This document shows positions 36,577-48,126 of a stretch of DNA of 64,000 nt, piece by piece. The stretch is from positions 62,001-126,000 of the forward strand of contig NZ_CCYK01000005.1 of NCBI RefSeq assembly GCF_000826105.1, in the 5' to 3' direction. The notes under the pieces were generated by a model that had not been told where the DNA came from, ran no database searches, and worked only from the letters and a program-made list of their open reading frames with translations. The position numbers and the translations under genes are program-made. Each line of letters starts with the position of its first letter. Position 1 is the first letter of the stretch. Source of the DNA: Pseudomonas massiliensis (GTDB lineage: Bacteria; Pseudomonadota; Gammaproteobacteria; Pseudomonadales; Pseudomonadaceae).

Positions 36577-39149
36577 GATTTGGCCTTGGTCTTGCGCGAG
36601 CCTGCCTTGGAAGGCCCCTTGCGATGCTTGGTGGGCTTGTCGGCGCCCGACTTCGCCGGGCTGTGTCGCGCCTCGCTCATCAGCGCTTTCTTCATTTCCC
36701 GGCTTTTGCGTACTTCCGCATTGTTGGCCGCCGCATGGGAGGCGCGGTAGGCATCGTCCACGGCAGGATCCTTGCCAGCCTTGCGCTTGCGCGGCTGCGC
36801 GGGTTCAGCCACCGGCACGCTGGCGGGTGCCGGCTCGGCGCCGGCCTTGGCTGCCCTGCGACCAGCGCTGCCACCGGCGCGGGCGCCAGTCTTCTCGGCC
36901 TGCTTGTCTGCCAGCTCGAAGTCGATCTTGCGCTCATCCAGGTCAACGCGCATGACCCGGACCTGCACGCTGTCGCCCAGGCGGAAGCTACGGCCGGTAC
37001 GCTCGCCGGTGAGCCGATGATGGACCTGATCGTAGTGGTAGTAATCACCGGGCAGCGCGGTGACGTGCACCAGGCCTTCGATGTAGATATCGGTCAGTTC
37101 CACGAAGATGCCGAAGCCGGTCGTGGCCGTGATCACACCCGGGAATACCTCGCCTACCCGGTCTTTCATGAACTCGCACTTGAGCCAGTTGACCACGTCG
37201 CGGGTGGCCTCATCGGCCCGGCGCTCGGTCATCGAGCATTGTTCGCCGAGCTGGTCCAGCGCGGCCTCGTCATAAGGGTAGATGCGAGCCTTGGGCATAG
37301 GCGCCGCGCCAGCGCGCACCACATGGGGCGTTTCACGCTTGGAGCGGATCACGCTGCGGATGGCCCGATGCACGAGCAGGTCCGGATAGCGGCGAATCGG
37401 CGAGGTGAAGTGGGTATAGGCCGGGTAATTCAAGCCGAAGTGGCCTTGGTTCTCGGACGTATACACCGCCTGGCTCAAGGAGCGCAGCATCACCGTCTGG
37501 ATAAGCTGGAAGTCCGGACGATCCTTGATGCCTTCGAGCAAAGCCTGGTAGTCCTTGGGCGATGGGCCGTCCTTGCCTTTATGCAGGGACAGCCCCAGCT
37601 CACCTAGGAAGGTACGCAGCTTCTCCAGGCGCTCTGGCGGCGGGCCGTCGTGAACGCGATAAAGCGCAGGAATCTCATGCTTTTGCAGAAACTCGGCGGT
37701 GGCCACGTTGGCCGCCAGCATGCACTCCTCGATCAGCTTGTGGGCATCGTTGCGAGTCGTCGGGCGAATTTCGGCGATCTTGCGCTCGCTACCGAAGATG
37801 ATACGGGTTTCCTGGGTTTCGAAGTCGATGGCGCCACGGGCATGACGGCCCGCCAGTAACACCTGGTAAAGCGCATACAGCTGCTTGAGGTGCGGCAGCA
37901 CTTCGCCGTACTCACCGCGCAGGGCCTTGGCCTCGGCGGTACGCGAGTGTTCCAGCATGGTGCTGACCTTGTTGTAGGTCAGGCGCGCATGTGAGTGGAT
38001 CACCGCCTCGTAAAACTTGTAGTCGACCATCTGTCCTGACTTGGAGATGGTCATTTCGCAGACCATGGCCAGGCGGTCGACGTGAGGGTTCAAGGAACAC
38101 AGCCCGTTGGACAACTCCTCGGGCAGCATGGGGATCACTCGCTCCGGGAAATACACCGAGTTGCCCCGCACCTGGGCCTCGTCATCCAGCGCCGAACCGA
38201 TCTTCACATAGCTGGACACATCGGCAATGGCCACATACAGCCGCCAGCCCCCGGAAAACATCTTGATGCGACCTTTCGGCTCGCAATACACCGCATCGTC
38301 GAAATCGCGGGCATCTTCACCGTCGATGGTCACGAAAGGCAGGTGGCGCAAGTCCACCCGGTTGGCCTTGTGCTTCTCTTCCACCTCCGGCTTGAGCCGC
38401 GCGGCTTCCTTCTCCACTGCTTCCGGCCATACATGGGGAATGTCGTAGCTGCGCAGTGCCACGTCGATTTCCATGCCGGGGGCCATGTAGTTGCCGAGCA
38501 CCTCTACCACGTCGCCCTGGGGCTGGAAGCGTGCGGTAGGCCAGTGGGTGATCCTGATTTCCACGAACTGGCCGATACGGGCACCGCCATTGCGGCCCGG
38601 GGTCACCAGCACTTCCTGCTGGACCTTGGGGTTGTCGGCCTGGACGAAGCCGATGCCGCCTTCCTCGAAGTAGCGGCCTACGATGGTTTCATGGGCACGG
38701 CTGACTACTTCGACCAGGGCGCCTTCGCGGCGGCCACGGCGATCCAGGCCGGAAACCCGAGCCAAGGCACGATCGCCATCGAAGACCAGACGCATCTGCG
38801 CCGGACTCAGGAAAAGATCGTCGCTGCCGTCATCGGGGATGAGGAAGCCGAAACCGTCGCGGTGACCACTGACCCGGCCGGCGATCAGGTCCAGCTTGTC
38901 CACCGGCGCGTAGGTGCCCCGCCGCGTATAGATAAGCTGGGCGTCGCGTTCCATGGCACGCAACCGGCGGCGCAGGGCTTCAATCTGGTCGTCAGTCTCC
39001 AGGCCGAATTCCTCCACCAGCTCCTCGCGGCTCGCAGGGGAACCGCGTTCGCCGAGGTGGTGCAGAATCAGTTCACGGCTAGGGATGGGGTTTTCGTATT
39101 TTTCCGCTTCACGAGCGGCCTCGGGATCGAGGGACTGCCAATCGGCCAT
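36573..39149 (-). CDS. rnr: Ribonuclease R
   Basis: 3'-5' exoribonuclease that degrades structured RNA and matures rRNA and tmRNA. From [21 protein letters not shown] (39149) it has 858 residues: N-terminal HTH and cold-shock domains, the RNB catalytic domain with the metal site [14 protein letters not shown] near 280-293, an S1 domain near 640-730 ([24 protein letters not shown]), and a long Lys/Arg/Ala-rich tail. The frame extends 10 codons upstream, but MADWQSL is the better start. It is cotranscribed with rlmB, coupled by the 4-base overlap. Confidence 0.95.
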   Translation of the reverse strand: MADWQSLDPEAAREAEKYENPIPSRELILHHLGERGSPASREELVEEFGLETDDQIEALRRRLRAMERDAQLIYTRRGTYAPVDKLDLIAGRVSGHRDGFGFLIPDDGSDDLFLSPAQMRLVFDGDRALARVSGLDRRGRREGALVEVVSRAHETIVGRYFEEGGIGFVQADNPKVQQEVLVTPGRNGGARIGQFVEIRITHWPTARFQPQGDVVEVLGNYMAPGMEIDVALRSYDIPHVWPEAVEKEAARLKPEVEEKHKANRVDLRHLPFVTIDGEDARDFDDAVYCEPKGRIKMFSGGWRLYVAIADVSSYVKIGSALDDEAQVRGNSVYFPERVIPMLPEELSNGLCSLNPHVDRLAMVCEMTISKSGQMVDYKFYEAVIHSHARLTYNKVSTMLEHSRTAEAKALRGEYGEVLPHLKQLYALYQVLLAGRHARGAIDFETQETRIIFGSERKIAEIRPTTRNDAHKLIEECMLAANVATAEFLQKHEIPALYRVHDGPPPERLEKLRTFLGELGLSLHKGKDGPSPKDYQALLEGIKDRPDFQLIQTVMLRSLSQAVYTSENQGHFGLNYPAYTHFTSPIRRYPDLLVHRAIRSVIRSKRETPHVVRAGAAPMPKARIYPYDEAALDQLGEQCSMTERRADEATRDVVNWLKCEFMKDRVGEVFPGVITATTGFGIFVELTDIYIEGLVHVTALPGDYYHYDQVHHRLTGERTGRSFRLGDSVQVRVMRVDLDERKIDFELADKQAEKTGARAGGSAGRRAAKAGAEPAPASVPVAEPAQPRKRKAGKDPAVDDAYRASHAAANNAEVRKSREMKKALMSEARHSPAKSGADKPTKHRKGPSKAGSRKTKAKS

Positions 39150-39267
39150 TAGAGAGTGTTCACCTTGTGTGATATGCAAGTTAGTTTGGCATACCCCCGG
39201 GAAAACCGGAAATTCCAGCCTTTGGCAATCAACCGATGACGAACCGGAATTTTTTTGCTTTCAGGGG

Positions 39268-39296
39268 TTTACACCTTATGGTGACGACCGTATAGT
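39268..39296 (+). promoter_or_regulatory. Promoter of the first tRNA-Leu gene
   Basis: -35 TTTACA (39268-39273), 17-base spacer, -10 TATAGT (39291-39296), then the GC-rich discriminator GCGCGCC typical of stringently controlled stable-RNA promoters. Confidence 0.8.
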
Positions 39297-39327
39297 GCGC
39301 GCCATCGACGACGCAAGTGGTCGATAT

Positions 39328-39414
39328 GCCCAGATGGTGAAATTGGTAGACACGCCAGCTTCAGGTGTTGGTGGCCTTACGGCCGTGGAAGTTCGAGTCT
39401 TCTTCTGGGCACCA
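39328..39414 (+). tRNA. tRNA-Leu (anticodon CAG)
   Basis: 87 bases including encoded CCA. Acceptor stem GCCCAGA pairs with TCTGGGC, discriminator A, anticodon CAG at 39362-39364 in loop TTCAGGT. The class-II long variable arm is GGCC TTAC GGCC, and the T loop is GTTCGAGTC-like. It reads CUG codons. Confidence 0.97.
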
Positions 39415-39451
39415 TATTCAAACACGAGCCTACCTGAGTCCTCGTGATTCC

Positions 39452-39475
39452 AAAAGCCCGCGAAAGCGGGCTTTT
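39452..39475 (+). terminator. Terminator between the two tRNA-Leu genes
   Basis: AAAAGCCCGC, loop GAAA, GCGGGCTTTT: a 10-bp stem ending in a T-run, 37 bases after the tRNA. It separates the two tRNA transcripts. Confidence 0.85.
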
Positions 39476-39521
39476 GCGTTAGAGCCAAAACTGGCCTGCT
39501 GCCTTTCTTTCCAATTAGGGC

Positions 39522-39550
39522 TTTACAGTGCATTGGTGCTGCCGTATAGT
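39522..39550 (+). promoter_or_regulatory. Promoter of the second tRNA-Leu gene
   Basis: -35 TTTACA (39522-39527), 17-base spacer, -10 TATAGT (39545-39550) and the same GCGCGCC discriminator. It is offset exactly 254 bases from the first tRNA promoter. Confidence 0.8.
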
Positions 39551-39581
39551 GCGCGCCATCGAAGACGCCAGTCCTCGATAT

Positions 39582-39668
39582 GCCCAGGTGGTGAAATTGG
39601 TAGACACGCCAGCTTCAGGTGTTGGTGGCTTTACGGCCGTGGAAGTTCGAGTCTTCTCCTGGGCACCA
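39582..39668 (+). tRNA. tRNA-Leu (anticodon CAG), second copy
   Basis: 87 bases with encoded CCA and anticodon CAG at 39616-39618. It differs from the first copy by a compensated acceptor pair (position 7 G with its partner C, instead of A with T) and one base in the variable arm (GGCT TTAC GGCC). Both copies should be functional. Confidence 0.97.
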
Positions 39669-39688
39669 TATTCAAGCGTTATCGCTGT

Positions 39689-39719
39689 AAAAAAAGCCCG
39701 CCCAGATGCGGGCTTTTTT
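39689..39719 (+). terminator. Terminator after the second tRNA-Leu
   Basis: An A-run, GCCCGC, loop CCAGAT, GCGGGC and a T-run (TTTTTT) form a typical intrinsic terminator 20 bases after the tRNA. Confidence 0.85.
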
Positions 39720-39815
39720 GTGGGCACAGGAAACGGCAAGCCCCCTCATATCCGCATCTGAGAAGCGATCTCCTTTATACTCGCCATCATTTTCGTAACG
39801 AGGAGATATGCCCGG

Positions 39816-40826
39816 ATGTCAATGCGCATTGCTTTCCTGCGTCTTTGTGCCTTGCCAACCCTGGCGCTGGCCCTATGCCTGGGCACTGCCCAAGCCGCGG
39901 ATACCCCTACCCTGACGCTGTACAACGGCCAGCATAAAGAACTGGGCGAGGCCATTGCCAAGGCCTTCGAAGCCAGCACCGGCATCCATGTGAATGTGCG
40001 CAAGGGCAGCAGCAACCAGCTGGCTAGCCAGATCATGGAGGAAGGCGATCGCTCGCCCGCTGACGTGATCTACAGCGAAGAGTCGCCGCCGCTCAATGCC
40101 CTGGGCGAAAAAGGCTTCCTGGCCGCGACCGACAAGGCGACCCTGGACGCCCTGCCAGCGGAATATGTGGCCCAGGATGGCACCTGGATCGGCATCACCG
40201 CGCGGGTACGGGTCGTGGCCTACAACCCCAGCCTGGTCGATGAAAAGGACCTTCCGCCTACGGTCATGGATTTCGCCCAGCCCCAATGGAACGGCAAGAT
40301 CGGCTTCGTTCCCACCAGCGGCGCCTTCCAGGAACAAGCCGTGGCCGTGTTGCGGCTCAAGGGCGAAGACGCCGCCGAAGAGTGGCTGACCGGCCTGAAG
40401 GCCTATGGCAAGACCTACGCCAACAACATGGTGGCTATCAAGGCCGTCGAAAATGGCGAAATCGCCGCTGTGCTGGTGAACAACTATTACTGGTACGCTT
40501 TGAAGAAAGAAAAGGGCGACCTGAAATCGCGCCTGTACTACTTCAAGAACAAAGACCCGGGCGCCCTGGTCAGCATTTCCAGCGCGGCGGTGGTCAAGGC
40601 CAGCAAGCATCCCCAGCAAGCCCAGCAACTGCTGGCCTGGATGACCAGCGAGGAAGGCCAGCGGGTCATTACCCGGGCACAGGCTGAATACCCGCTGCGC
40701 AAGGGCATGGTTTCCGACCAGGGCCTCAAGCCCTTCGAAGAGCTGGAGGCGCCGGATATCACGCCAGCGCAGATCGGCAATGCTGAAGAAGCCCTGGATC
40801 TCGAACGCGATGTTGGCCTGAACTGA
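39816..40826 (+). CDS. Periplasmic ferric-iron binding protein (FbpA/HitA-like)
   Basis: Class-II periplasmic binding protein for Fe3+, 336 residues with a signal peptide (about 1-28, ending GTAQAA). The iron-site residues of the FbpA group are present: His40 in LYNGQHKE and the adjacent Tyr224-Tyr225 in NNYYWYAL. A ribosome binding site AGGAG lies 10 bases before the ATG; an out-of-frame ATG at 39808 is better spaced but leads to no protein of interest. The stop overlaps the permease start by one base (TGATG), so they form an operon. No Fur box was recognised upstream. Confidence 0.88.
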   Translation: MSMRIAFLRLCALPTLALALCLGTAQAADTPTLTLYNGQHKELGEAIAKAFEASTGIHVNVRKGSSNQLASQIMEEGDRSPADVIYSEESPPLNALGEKGFLAATDKATLDALPAEYVAQDGTWIGITARVRVVAYNPSLVDEKDLPPTVMDFAQPQWNGKIGFVPTSGAFQEQAVAVLRLKGEDAAEEWLTGLKAYGKTYANNMVAIKAVENGEIAAVLVNNYYWYALKKEKGDLKSRLYYFKNKDPGALVSISSAAVVKASKHPQQAQQLLAWMTSEEGQRVITRAQAEYPLRKGMVSDQGLKPFEELEAPDITPAQIGNAEEALDLERDVGLN

Positions 40827-42400
40827 TGACCGCTCAGGCACCGCTTCCCTCGCCAACCCAGGCTGGGCGAAACATCCCGATAAAAAGGCCTTCCGCCTGG
40901 CTGGTGGCACCGGTGCTCCTGCTGGTAGGGCTGAGCCTGCTACCGCTGGCCTATGTCAGCATCCGCACCGCCGAGGCTGGCTGGCACGACATCAGCCGCT
41001 TGCTGCTGCGGCCGTATGTCTACAACCTGCTGGTCAATACCCTCGTGTTACTGGCCGGGGTGACAGCGGCATGCGCGATAGCGGGTACGTTGCTCGCATG
41101 GCTGCTGGAACGCACCAACCTCTGGGGTCGCCGCGCATGGGGGGTAATCCTCTGCCTACCCTTTGCGGTGCCGTCGTTCGTTTCCAGCTTCACCTGGGTT
41201 TCGCTGAGCTCGGGGTTCGAGGGCCTGGGCGGTGCCATTTTGGTAATGAGCCTGTCCAAATACCCTCTGGTGTTCTTGCCCGTGGCGGCCACCCTGCGCA
41301 ACCTCGACCATTCCCTGGAAGAGTCCGGGCGACTGCTCGGGGCCACGCGCAGACAGCTGTTCTTCCGAGTGACCTTGCCGCTGTTGTGGCCAGCCATCCT
41401 CGCCGGCAGCCTGTTGATCGCCCTCCATATGCTGGTGGAATTCGGCGCCCTGGCGATCCTTAATGTGCGCACTTTCACAACGGCCATTTACCAGCAATTC
41501 GAGCTTGAATTCAGCAATGCCAATGCAGCCATGCTGTCGGCCGTGCTGCTGGTGCTATGCATGGGCTTTCTCTGGCTTGAATTGAAGGCACGTGGCCGTG
41601 CGCGCCATGTTCGGACCGGCCAGGGCGTAGCTCGCCGCGCCGCGCCGCTGCGCCTGCCCGCCTGGTGCATTCCTCTGGCTCAAGGTTTTTGCCTGGCCCT
41701 GGCCATTCTCGGTAGCGGCGTCCCCTTGGCGATGCTGGGCTACTGGTTGGTACAGGGCACCTCGGCGGCCTTCCCGGCGCTTGCCATCGGCAAGGCCATG
41801 TTGTCCTCACTGGGGCTCTCCCTGGCCGGCGCCGCCGTGTGCCTGGCGCTGGCGTTGCCCGTGGGGCTGCTGGTTGTGCGCTATCGCGGCCCCCTGGCAC
41901 TCTGGGCTGAGCGCCTGCCGTACTTGCTGCATGCCCTGCCGGGGCTGGTAATTGCCCTGACCCTGGTCTACTTCGCGCTGCACTTCGTGCCCGCGCTCTA
42001 CCAGACCACGCTGCTATTGATCATCGCTTACGCCCTGCTCTTCCTGCCCCTGGCCCAAGGCCCCGTACGTACGGCCCTGACCAAGGCCGCGCCCCAGCTG
42101 GAGGAAGCCGCTCGCACGCTGGGCGTCGGCGCGTTGGCGGCATTCTGCAAAGTAACCTTGCCAATCATTTTCCCGGCCTTGGCGGCCGCCTTTGCGCTGG
42201 TATTCCTAGATGCCATGAAAGAGCTGACTGCCACACTGCTGCTCAGCCCCACCGGAACTACCACCCTGGCAACGGAGGTATGGTCACATACCTCCAACAT
42301 GGAATTCGCCGCCGCCGCGCCCTTCGCCGCGCTGCTCATCCTGGTGTCCGGCCTGCCGGTCTACCTGCTGACGACGCGCATGTACCTCAAGCGCGGCTAG
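40826..42400 (+). CDS. Ferric-iron ABC transporter permease (FbpB/HitB-like)
   Basis: A 524-residue inner-membrane permease with about twelve helices in two homologous halves. Each half contains an EAA-type ATPase-docking loop (LEESGRLLGATRRQLFFRVTLPL near 158-180; LEEAARTLGVGALAAFCKVTLPI near 421-443). Fused two-domain permeases are normal for this iron importer class. It is joined to the binding-protein gene by a one-base overlap. No ATPase gene follows; the next gene runs the other way. Confidence 0.9.
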   Translation: MTAQAPLPSPTQAGRNIPIKRPSAWLVAPVLLLVGLSLLPLAYVSIRTAEAGWHDISRLLLRPYVYNLLVNTLVLLAGVTAACAIAGTLLAWLLERTNLWGRRAWGVILCLPFAVPSFVSSFTWVSLSSGFEGLGGAILVMSLSKYPLVFLPVAATLRNLDHSLEESGRLLGATRRQLFFRVTLPLLWPAILAGSLLIALHMLVEFGALAILNVRTFTTAIYQQFELEFSNANAAMLSAVLLVLCMGFLWLELKARGRARHVRTGQGVARRAAPLRLPAWCIPLAQGFCLALAILGSGVPLAMLGYWLVQGTSAAFPALAIGKAMLSSLGLSLAGAAVCLALALPVGLLVVRYRGPLALWAERLPYLLHALPGLVIALTLVYFALHFVPALYQTTLLLIIAYALLFLPLAQGPVRTALTKAAPQLEEAARTLGVGALAAFCKVTLPIIFPALAAAFALVFLDAMKELTATLLLSPTGTTTLATEVWSHTSNMEFAAAAPFAALLILVSGLPVYLLTTRMYLKRG

Positions 42401-42402
42401 GG

Positions 42403-44337
42403 CTAGGCGCGGAACTGCCCCAGGCTGCGACGCAATTGCCCGGCTAGGTGATCGAGCACCTTACTGCTGGCCGTCGTTTCCAGAACCACCTGGGCGGATT
42501 CTTCCGCCTGGGCGTGGATGACTTCCACCCGCCCTTTCACTGCCTGGGCCCCCTGAGCCTGATGCTGGGCCGCGCGGGTGGCCAGGTCGATGGCAGCATG
42601 CACCTGCTCTACCGAGGCCTGCACCCGCTGCTGCAACTGAGCGGCGTCGCGTAGCACCAACAGCCCTTCGCTGGCTTGCCGACCGGCCTGGCCGATGGCA
42701 GTCACCGCCTCGCGGGCGCCCGCCTGCAGCGCGCCAATGTGCGCCTGGATGTCTCCCGTCGAACTTTGCGTCTTGCTGGCCAACGCTCGCACTTCGTCCG
42801 CCACCACGGCGAAGCCGCGCCCGGTTTCGCTTGCCCGCGCCGCTTCGATGGCCGCATTGAGCGCCAACAGGTTCGTTTGCTCGGCGATGCCATGGATCAC
42901 CGTAAGCACGACTTCGATTTGCTGGCTTTGCTCAGCCAGCCGCTCGATGACTTCAGCACCGGCCTGCACTTGCCCGGCCAGCGTCTCGATCAGGTGCCCT
43001 ACCTGGGCGGAGGCCCTGGTATTGGCCTCGGTAGCCTGACGAATCTCAGCGACCTGGCGCAACGCGGCCTGCATGGCCACGCTCTCGGCCTCGGCTTCAT
43101 CAGCCATGCGCGTCAAGGCCTGCAGGCTGGCTGCCACCTCATCGCGCTGGCGCTCGGCCGCGGCATCAGCCCCTTGGCTTCGTTGGGTCATGGCACCGAT
43201 TTCCTGTCCCGTACGCTGGGCCACTTCCCCAGCCTCGCGCACGATAGGTTGCAACTTGGCGACGAAACGGTTGACCGCACCGGCCATATCGCCGATTTCA
43301 TCCTTGCTGTCCAAGGCAACCCGTTTGGTCAGGTCGCCTTCCCCGGCCGCAAGATCATCCAAAGCGGCGATCAGCAATCGTAGCTTGCTCACTACCCTAT
43401 GCCCGAGCACCACCGCCAGCACGAGCAGAACGCCCAGTGCCACCACTGTCAGTCCAAGGCCGATCCGCCAGCGCAGCACCCCAGCGGCCTCGCTGACCGC
43501 CTGGTGCGTATTGGCCTGCATGGCCTGGGCAGCGCCCTGTGCGCTTTGCAAACGGTCGCGCAGAACCTTGGAACTCTCAGTCGCCGCTGCGGCGACGCTG
43601 TCCCCCACCAGCTGGTCGCCGCTGGCGATCAGGTCCTTGAAGCGTTTGTCCAGGGCGACCAGTTGCGCGTCTACCCCGGCGGTGGACACCCCCATGCGGA
43701 CCTTGCCGATCTCGGCGCCATTGGGCGCGATGGAGGCCTCCACGTAATACACGGCGGGATCATTGCGTGCCGCGTCCAGAACCTTCTCCAGCGGGCGTTC
43801 GCCCTGCCCCTTGGCAATCAGCGCCTGGTTGATCGGGTTGTCCCGATTCAGGTAGCGGGTCAAGTGCTGACCGCTGGCATCGTCGTAGATGACGAAGAGC
43901 ACCGCGGGATTACGCTGGGCACGGCGGGCGAATTCTGAAAGGGTAGGAATATCATTGTCCCAGATGGCCCGCGGCGCCACCGAGGCCAACAGCTCGGCCA
44001 TGTCATTGGCTGATTCCCTGAGGCTTTGTTCCAGGCTCGCCCGCACCTGCTTCTGCTCATCGCCGAGCCGACTGGATAGCCCGGCGGCCAGGCGCTGGCG
44101 CGTGCTCGCAGAGAGTTTATCCAGGCTGGTGCCAAGGTCCTGCTCAGCCTGCTCCAGTTCATCGCCGAGACGCTTCCCGTCAGCACCCAGGCGCGCGCCC
44201 AGGTCTGCCTCCAGGGCAGTCACCGTGCTCCGTGTCAGGGCCACGGCGACCAACACTTGCACCAGAAGCGCTATGCCGAGTGCAATAAAGACGGGACGCA
44301 GCAAACGGCTGCGTAAGAGCGAAAGGATGGCAGACAC
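42403..44337 (-). CDS. Methyl-accepting chemotaxis protein
   Basis: A 644-residue chemoreceptor. Transmembrane segment 1 is at about 15-36, a periplasmic sensor domain spans 37-290 with a central globular region (about 115-220, [19 protein letters not shown]), and transmembrane segment 2 is at about 292-313. A HAMP domain and a cytoplasmic coiled coil follow, with the conserved hairpin tip [19 protein letters not shown]. The ligand is not predictable by eye. The C terminus (SLGQFRA) has no pentapeptide tether for CheR/CheB. It is convergent with the iron permease, 2 bases apart. Confidence 0.9.
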   Translation of the reverse strand: MSAILSLLRSRLLRPVFIALGIALLVQVLVAVALTRSTVTALEADLGARLGADGKRLGDELEQAEQDLGTSLDKLSASTRQRLAAGLSSRLGDEQKQVRASLEQSLRESANDMAELLASVAPRAIWDNDIPTLSEFARRAQRNPAVLFVIYDDASGQHLTRYLNRDNPINQALIAKGQGERPLEKVLDAARNDPAVYYVEASIAPNGAEIGKVRMGVSTAGVDAQLVALDKRFKDLIASGDQLVGDSVAAAATESSKVLRDRLQSAQGAAQAMQANTHQAVSEAAGVLRWRIGLGLTVVALGVLLVLAVVLGHRVVSKLRLLIAALDDLAAGEGDLTKRVALDSKDEIGDMAGAVNRFVAKLQPIVREAGEVAQRTGQEIGAMTQRSQGADAAAERQRDEVAASLQALTRMADEAEAESVAMQAALRQVAEIRQATEANTRASAQVGHLIETLAGQVQAGAEVIERLAEQSQQIEVVLTVIHGIAEQTNLLALNAAIEAARASETGRGFAVVADEVRALASKTQSSTGDIQAHIGALQAGAREAVTAIGQAGRQASEGLLVLRDAAQLQQRVQASVEQVHAAIDLATRAAQHQAQGAQAVKGRVEVIHAQAEESAQVVLETTASSKVLDHLAGQLRRSLGQFRA

Positions 44338-44420
44338 GGGAAGTCCTCGAATAGCGCGCCATTAAAACTCTGGCACCTGTGTTATTCGATCTTTCCAGCA
44401 AAGCCCGTGCCGGACAGCGG

Positions 44421-44455
44421 ACAAAAACGAAAAAGGGCCCGGTAAAGGGCCCTTT
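44421..44455 (-). terminator. Intrinsic terminator after purA
   Basis: AAAGGGCCC (44432-44440) and GGGCCCTTT (44447-44455) form a 9-bp stem. On the minus strand it is followed by TTTTTCGTTTTT (rc of 44422-44433), just after the purA stop. Confidence 0.8.
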
Positions 44456-44473
44456 GCGTCAAGCACGATGGTT

Positions 44474-45802
<1,329 letters not shown>

Positions 45803-45818
45803 CTAAGCCGGCGTGAAC

Positions 45819-47006
45819 TCAGGAAATCAGCGGTGCCACTTGCCAGCTACCGCCCTGCAGAATGAGTTGGCGATCGCAGCCCGCCTCGGCTGCCGCCGCG
45901 CTCGCCTGGCCAGGCAAGGCCTGGACCACGCGCTGGCCTTCACCACGTAACCGGCAGGCCAGCTGCCAGAGCGCGGCATCGGTGCTGTCCGGCATCCAGA
46001 TGCCGCCACTGGGCAGCTCCACTTCCGCCTGGCCCAGGGTCACGAGGGTCTTCAGGTCGGTAGAGAAGCCGGTGGCCGGACGCGCGCGACCGAAATCGGC
46101 GCCGAAGTCATCATAGCGGCCGCCCTGGGCGATCGACTGGCCCACACCTGGAACGAAGGCGGCGAATACCACGCCGGTGTGGTAGTGGTAGCCACGCAAT
46201 TCGCCCAGGTCGAAGTACATGGGCAAGCCTGGGAAGCGCGCGGACAGGCGCTCGGCCAGTTCCAGCAGCTCATCCAGCGCGGCCAGGACGGGCGCGGGGG
46301 CGCCACCGAGTATTTCCCGAGCCTGCCCCAGCACGGAGCGGTCGCCGGAAAGGTTGACCAGCGCACGAAGCATCCGGGCCGGGCCTGCGCTCACGCCTGC
46401 GGTGAGCTCGAACACCTCGTCGGTGGCCTTGCGCTGCAGAGCATCGAACAGGCGTTGCTCGGTATCGCCGGACAATCCCGCGGCACGGGCCAGCCCTCGG
46501 TAGATACCGACGTGACCGAGATCCATGTGAACCTGAGACACTTGCCAAAGCTCGAGCATGGCCAGCATCAGGCTGATCACTTCCAGGTCGCTGCCAATGC
46601 TGGCATCGCCGTAAAGCTCCGCGCCCAGCTGGATAGGGCTGCGCGACGTGGAGAGCGCGCGGGGATTGGCATGCAGGACACTACCGGCATAGCAAAGGCG
46701 ACTCGGCCCTTCGCGCTGCAACGAATGAGCGTCGATACGGGCGACCTGGGGGGTGATGTCGGCACGGAAGCCCATCTGGCGTCCGGACAACGGATCGACA
46801 ACCTTGAAAGTACGCAGGTCCAGGTCCTGGGAAGCTCCCACCAGGAGCGATTCCAGGTACTCGATATGCGGCGTTACGACGAATTCGTAGCCCCAGCGCT
46901 GGAACAGATCCAGTACCTGACGCCGCGCAACCTCGATGCGCGTGGCCTCAGGTGGCAATACTTCCTCGATACCATCTGGCAGCAGCCAGCGGTCTACCGT
47001 CGCCAT
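45819..47006 (-). CDS. hisZ: ATP phosphoribosyltransferase regulatory subunit HisZ
   Basis: A histidyl-tRNA-synthetase-like protein without aminoacylation ability that pairs with short-form HisG in the first step of histidine biosynthesis. From [21 protein letters not shown] (47006) it has 395 residues. It has the class-II synthetase motif-2-like [20 protein letters not shown] near 72-91 and [20 protein letters not shown] near 310. The ribosome binding site AAGGGG is on the minus strand 5 bases before the ATG. The longer frame to 47108 is not supported. Confidence 0.95.
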   Translation of the reverse strand: MATVDRWLLPDGIEEVLPPEATRIEVARRQVLDLFQRWGYEFVVTPHIEYLESLLVGASQDLDLRTFKVVDPLSGRQMGFRADITPQVARIDAHSLQREGPSRLCYAGSVLHANPRALSTSRSPIQLGAELYGDASIGSDLEVISLMLAMLELWQVSQVHMDLGHVGIYRGLARAAGLSGDTEQRLFDALQRKATDEVFELTAGVSAGPARMLRALVNLSGDRSVLGQAREILGGAPAPVLAALDELLELAERLSARFPGLPMYFDLGELRGYHYHTGVVFAAFVPGVGQSIAQGGRYDDFGADFGRARPATGFSTDLKTLVTLGQAEVELPSGGIWMPDSTDAALWQLACRLRGEGQRVVQALPGQASAAAAEAGCDRQLILQGGSWQVAPLIS

Positions 47007-47163
47007 TACCCCTTCCCCTTTGTTCCGGGCGGCGCGCCTCGCGGCCCGCCTTTGAGTGAAGCAGATACTGCCGCGCAGGCGCGAAAACCATAGCGCATGG
47101 GGCGCCACGGGGCAGTGTCCTCGAAAAACCTTGTGGCCTGCCGGTCAGCGACCTCGCAGACGC

Positions 47164-47186
47164 AAAAAAGCCGGGAATTTCCCGGC
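47164..47186 (-). terminator. Intrinsic terminator after hflC
   Basis: GCCGGGAA and TTCCCGGC around a single T (47170-47186), followed on the minus strand by TTTTTT (rc of 47164-47169). It ends the hfq-hflX-hflK-hflC transcript. I saw no small gene in the 250-base gap between hflC and hisZ. Confidence 0.8.
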
Positions 47187-47256
47187 TGCCGCATCATACA
47201 CCGGATTGACGCGAGGTTCACCCCGCCAGGCAATGACCTGCCCAGCGGGGCTCAGC

Positions 47257-48126
47257 TCACGGCTTGACGCGTTCCATGTAGCGGAAGAACTCGCTGGAAG
47301 GGTCGAGCACCATCACGTCGCCCTTGCTGGAGAAGCCTTCCTTGTATGCCTGCAGGCTGCGATAGAACCCATAGAATTCCGGGTCCTGGCTGTAGGCCTT
47401 GGCATAGATGGCCGCCGCTTGAGCGTCGCCGTCACCGCGTACTTCCTCGGATTCGCGATACGCCTCGGCCAGCAGCACACGCCGCTGGCGATCAGCGTCG
47501 GCACGAATGCCCTCGGCCAGCTCGTTACCCTTGGCGCGGTGCTCGCGGGCTTCGCGTTCACGCTCGGTGCTCATGCGCTCGAACACGCTGCGGTTGACTT
47601 CCTTGGGCAGGTCGATGGCCTTGACCCGCACATCCACCACTTCGATACCCAGTTCCTGATCCGCCATGCGGTTGAGCGAGGCGGTGATGTCGGCCATGAG
47701 CGCGTCGCGCTCCCCGGACACCACTTCATGCAGGGTACGCTTGCCGAACTGGTCCCGCAGGCCCGATTCCAGGCGACGCGCCAGGCGCTCGTCAGCCGTG
47801 GCCTTCATGCCGGCGGTGGAGGTGTAGAAGCGATCCGCGTCCTTGACTCGCCACTTGGCGTAGGCATCCACCATCACGGCTTTCTTTTCCAGGGTGAGGA
47901 AGCGCTGGGTAGGCGCATCCAGGGTCATCAGCCGGGCATCGAAGCGGCGGACCTGGTTCATGTAGGGAACCTTCATGTGCAGGCCAGGCTGCACATTCGC
48001 GTCCACCACACGACCGAACCGCAGCAGCACGGCACGCTCGGTTTGCGAGACGATATAGAAGCTGTTCCACAAGACCACAGCGACCACCACGCCGATCACG
48101 AGCGCGATTACAGATCTGTTGCTCAT
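47257..48126 (-). CDS. hflC: HflC, subunit of the FtsH-modulating HflKC complex
   Basis: Membrane-anchored SPFH/band-7 protein that forms a cage with HflK around the FtsH protease. The 289 residues have one N-terminal membrane segment (about 5-24, VIALVIGVVVAVVLWNSFYIV), a band-7 domain (QTERAVLLRFGRVV...) and a long heptad-rich C-terminal helix. Its start overlaps the hflK stop by one base. Confidence 0.96.
   Translation of the reverse strand: MSNRSVIALVIGVVVAVVLWNSFYIVSQTERAVLLRFGRVVDANVQPGLHMKVPYMNQVRRFDARLMTLDAPTQRFLTLEKKAVMVDAYAKWRVKDADRFYTSTAGMKATADERLARRLESGLRDQFGKRTLHEVVSGERDALMADITASLNRMADQELGIEVVDVRVKAIDLPKEVNRSVFERMSTEREREAREHRAKGNELAEGIRADADRQRRVLLAEAYRESEEVRGDGDAQAAAIYAKAYSQDPEFYGFYRSLQAYKEGFSSKGDVMVLDPSSEFFRYMERVKP

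Noticed and set aside
38082..39152. 356-residue frame antisense to rnr
   Set aside because: It lies wholly within the conserved RNase R gene and has no recognisable domain.
39328..39668. tRNA-Leu pair as an integrative-element attachment site
   Set aside because: No integrase or foreign gene block lies beside them; the duplication explains the repeated sequence.
39669..39815. Fur box upstream of the ferric-binding-protein gene
   Set aside because: I found no sequence close to the 19-base Fur consensus; only scattered AT-rich bases.
47007..47256. A small gene between hflC and hisZ
   Set aside because: Pseudomonads often have a short conserved gene here. The only frame present (minus strand, 75 codons) ends inside the hisZ start region and looks like no family.
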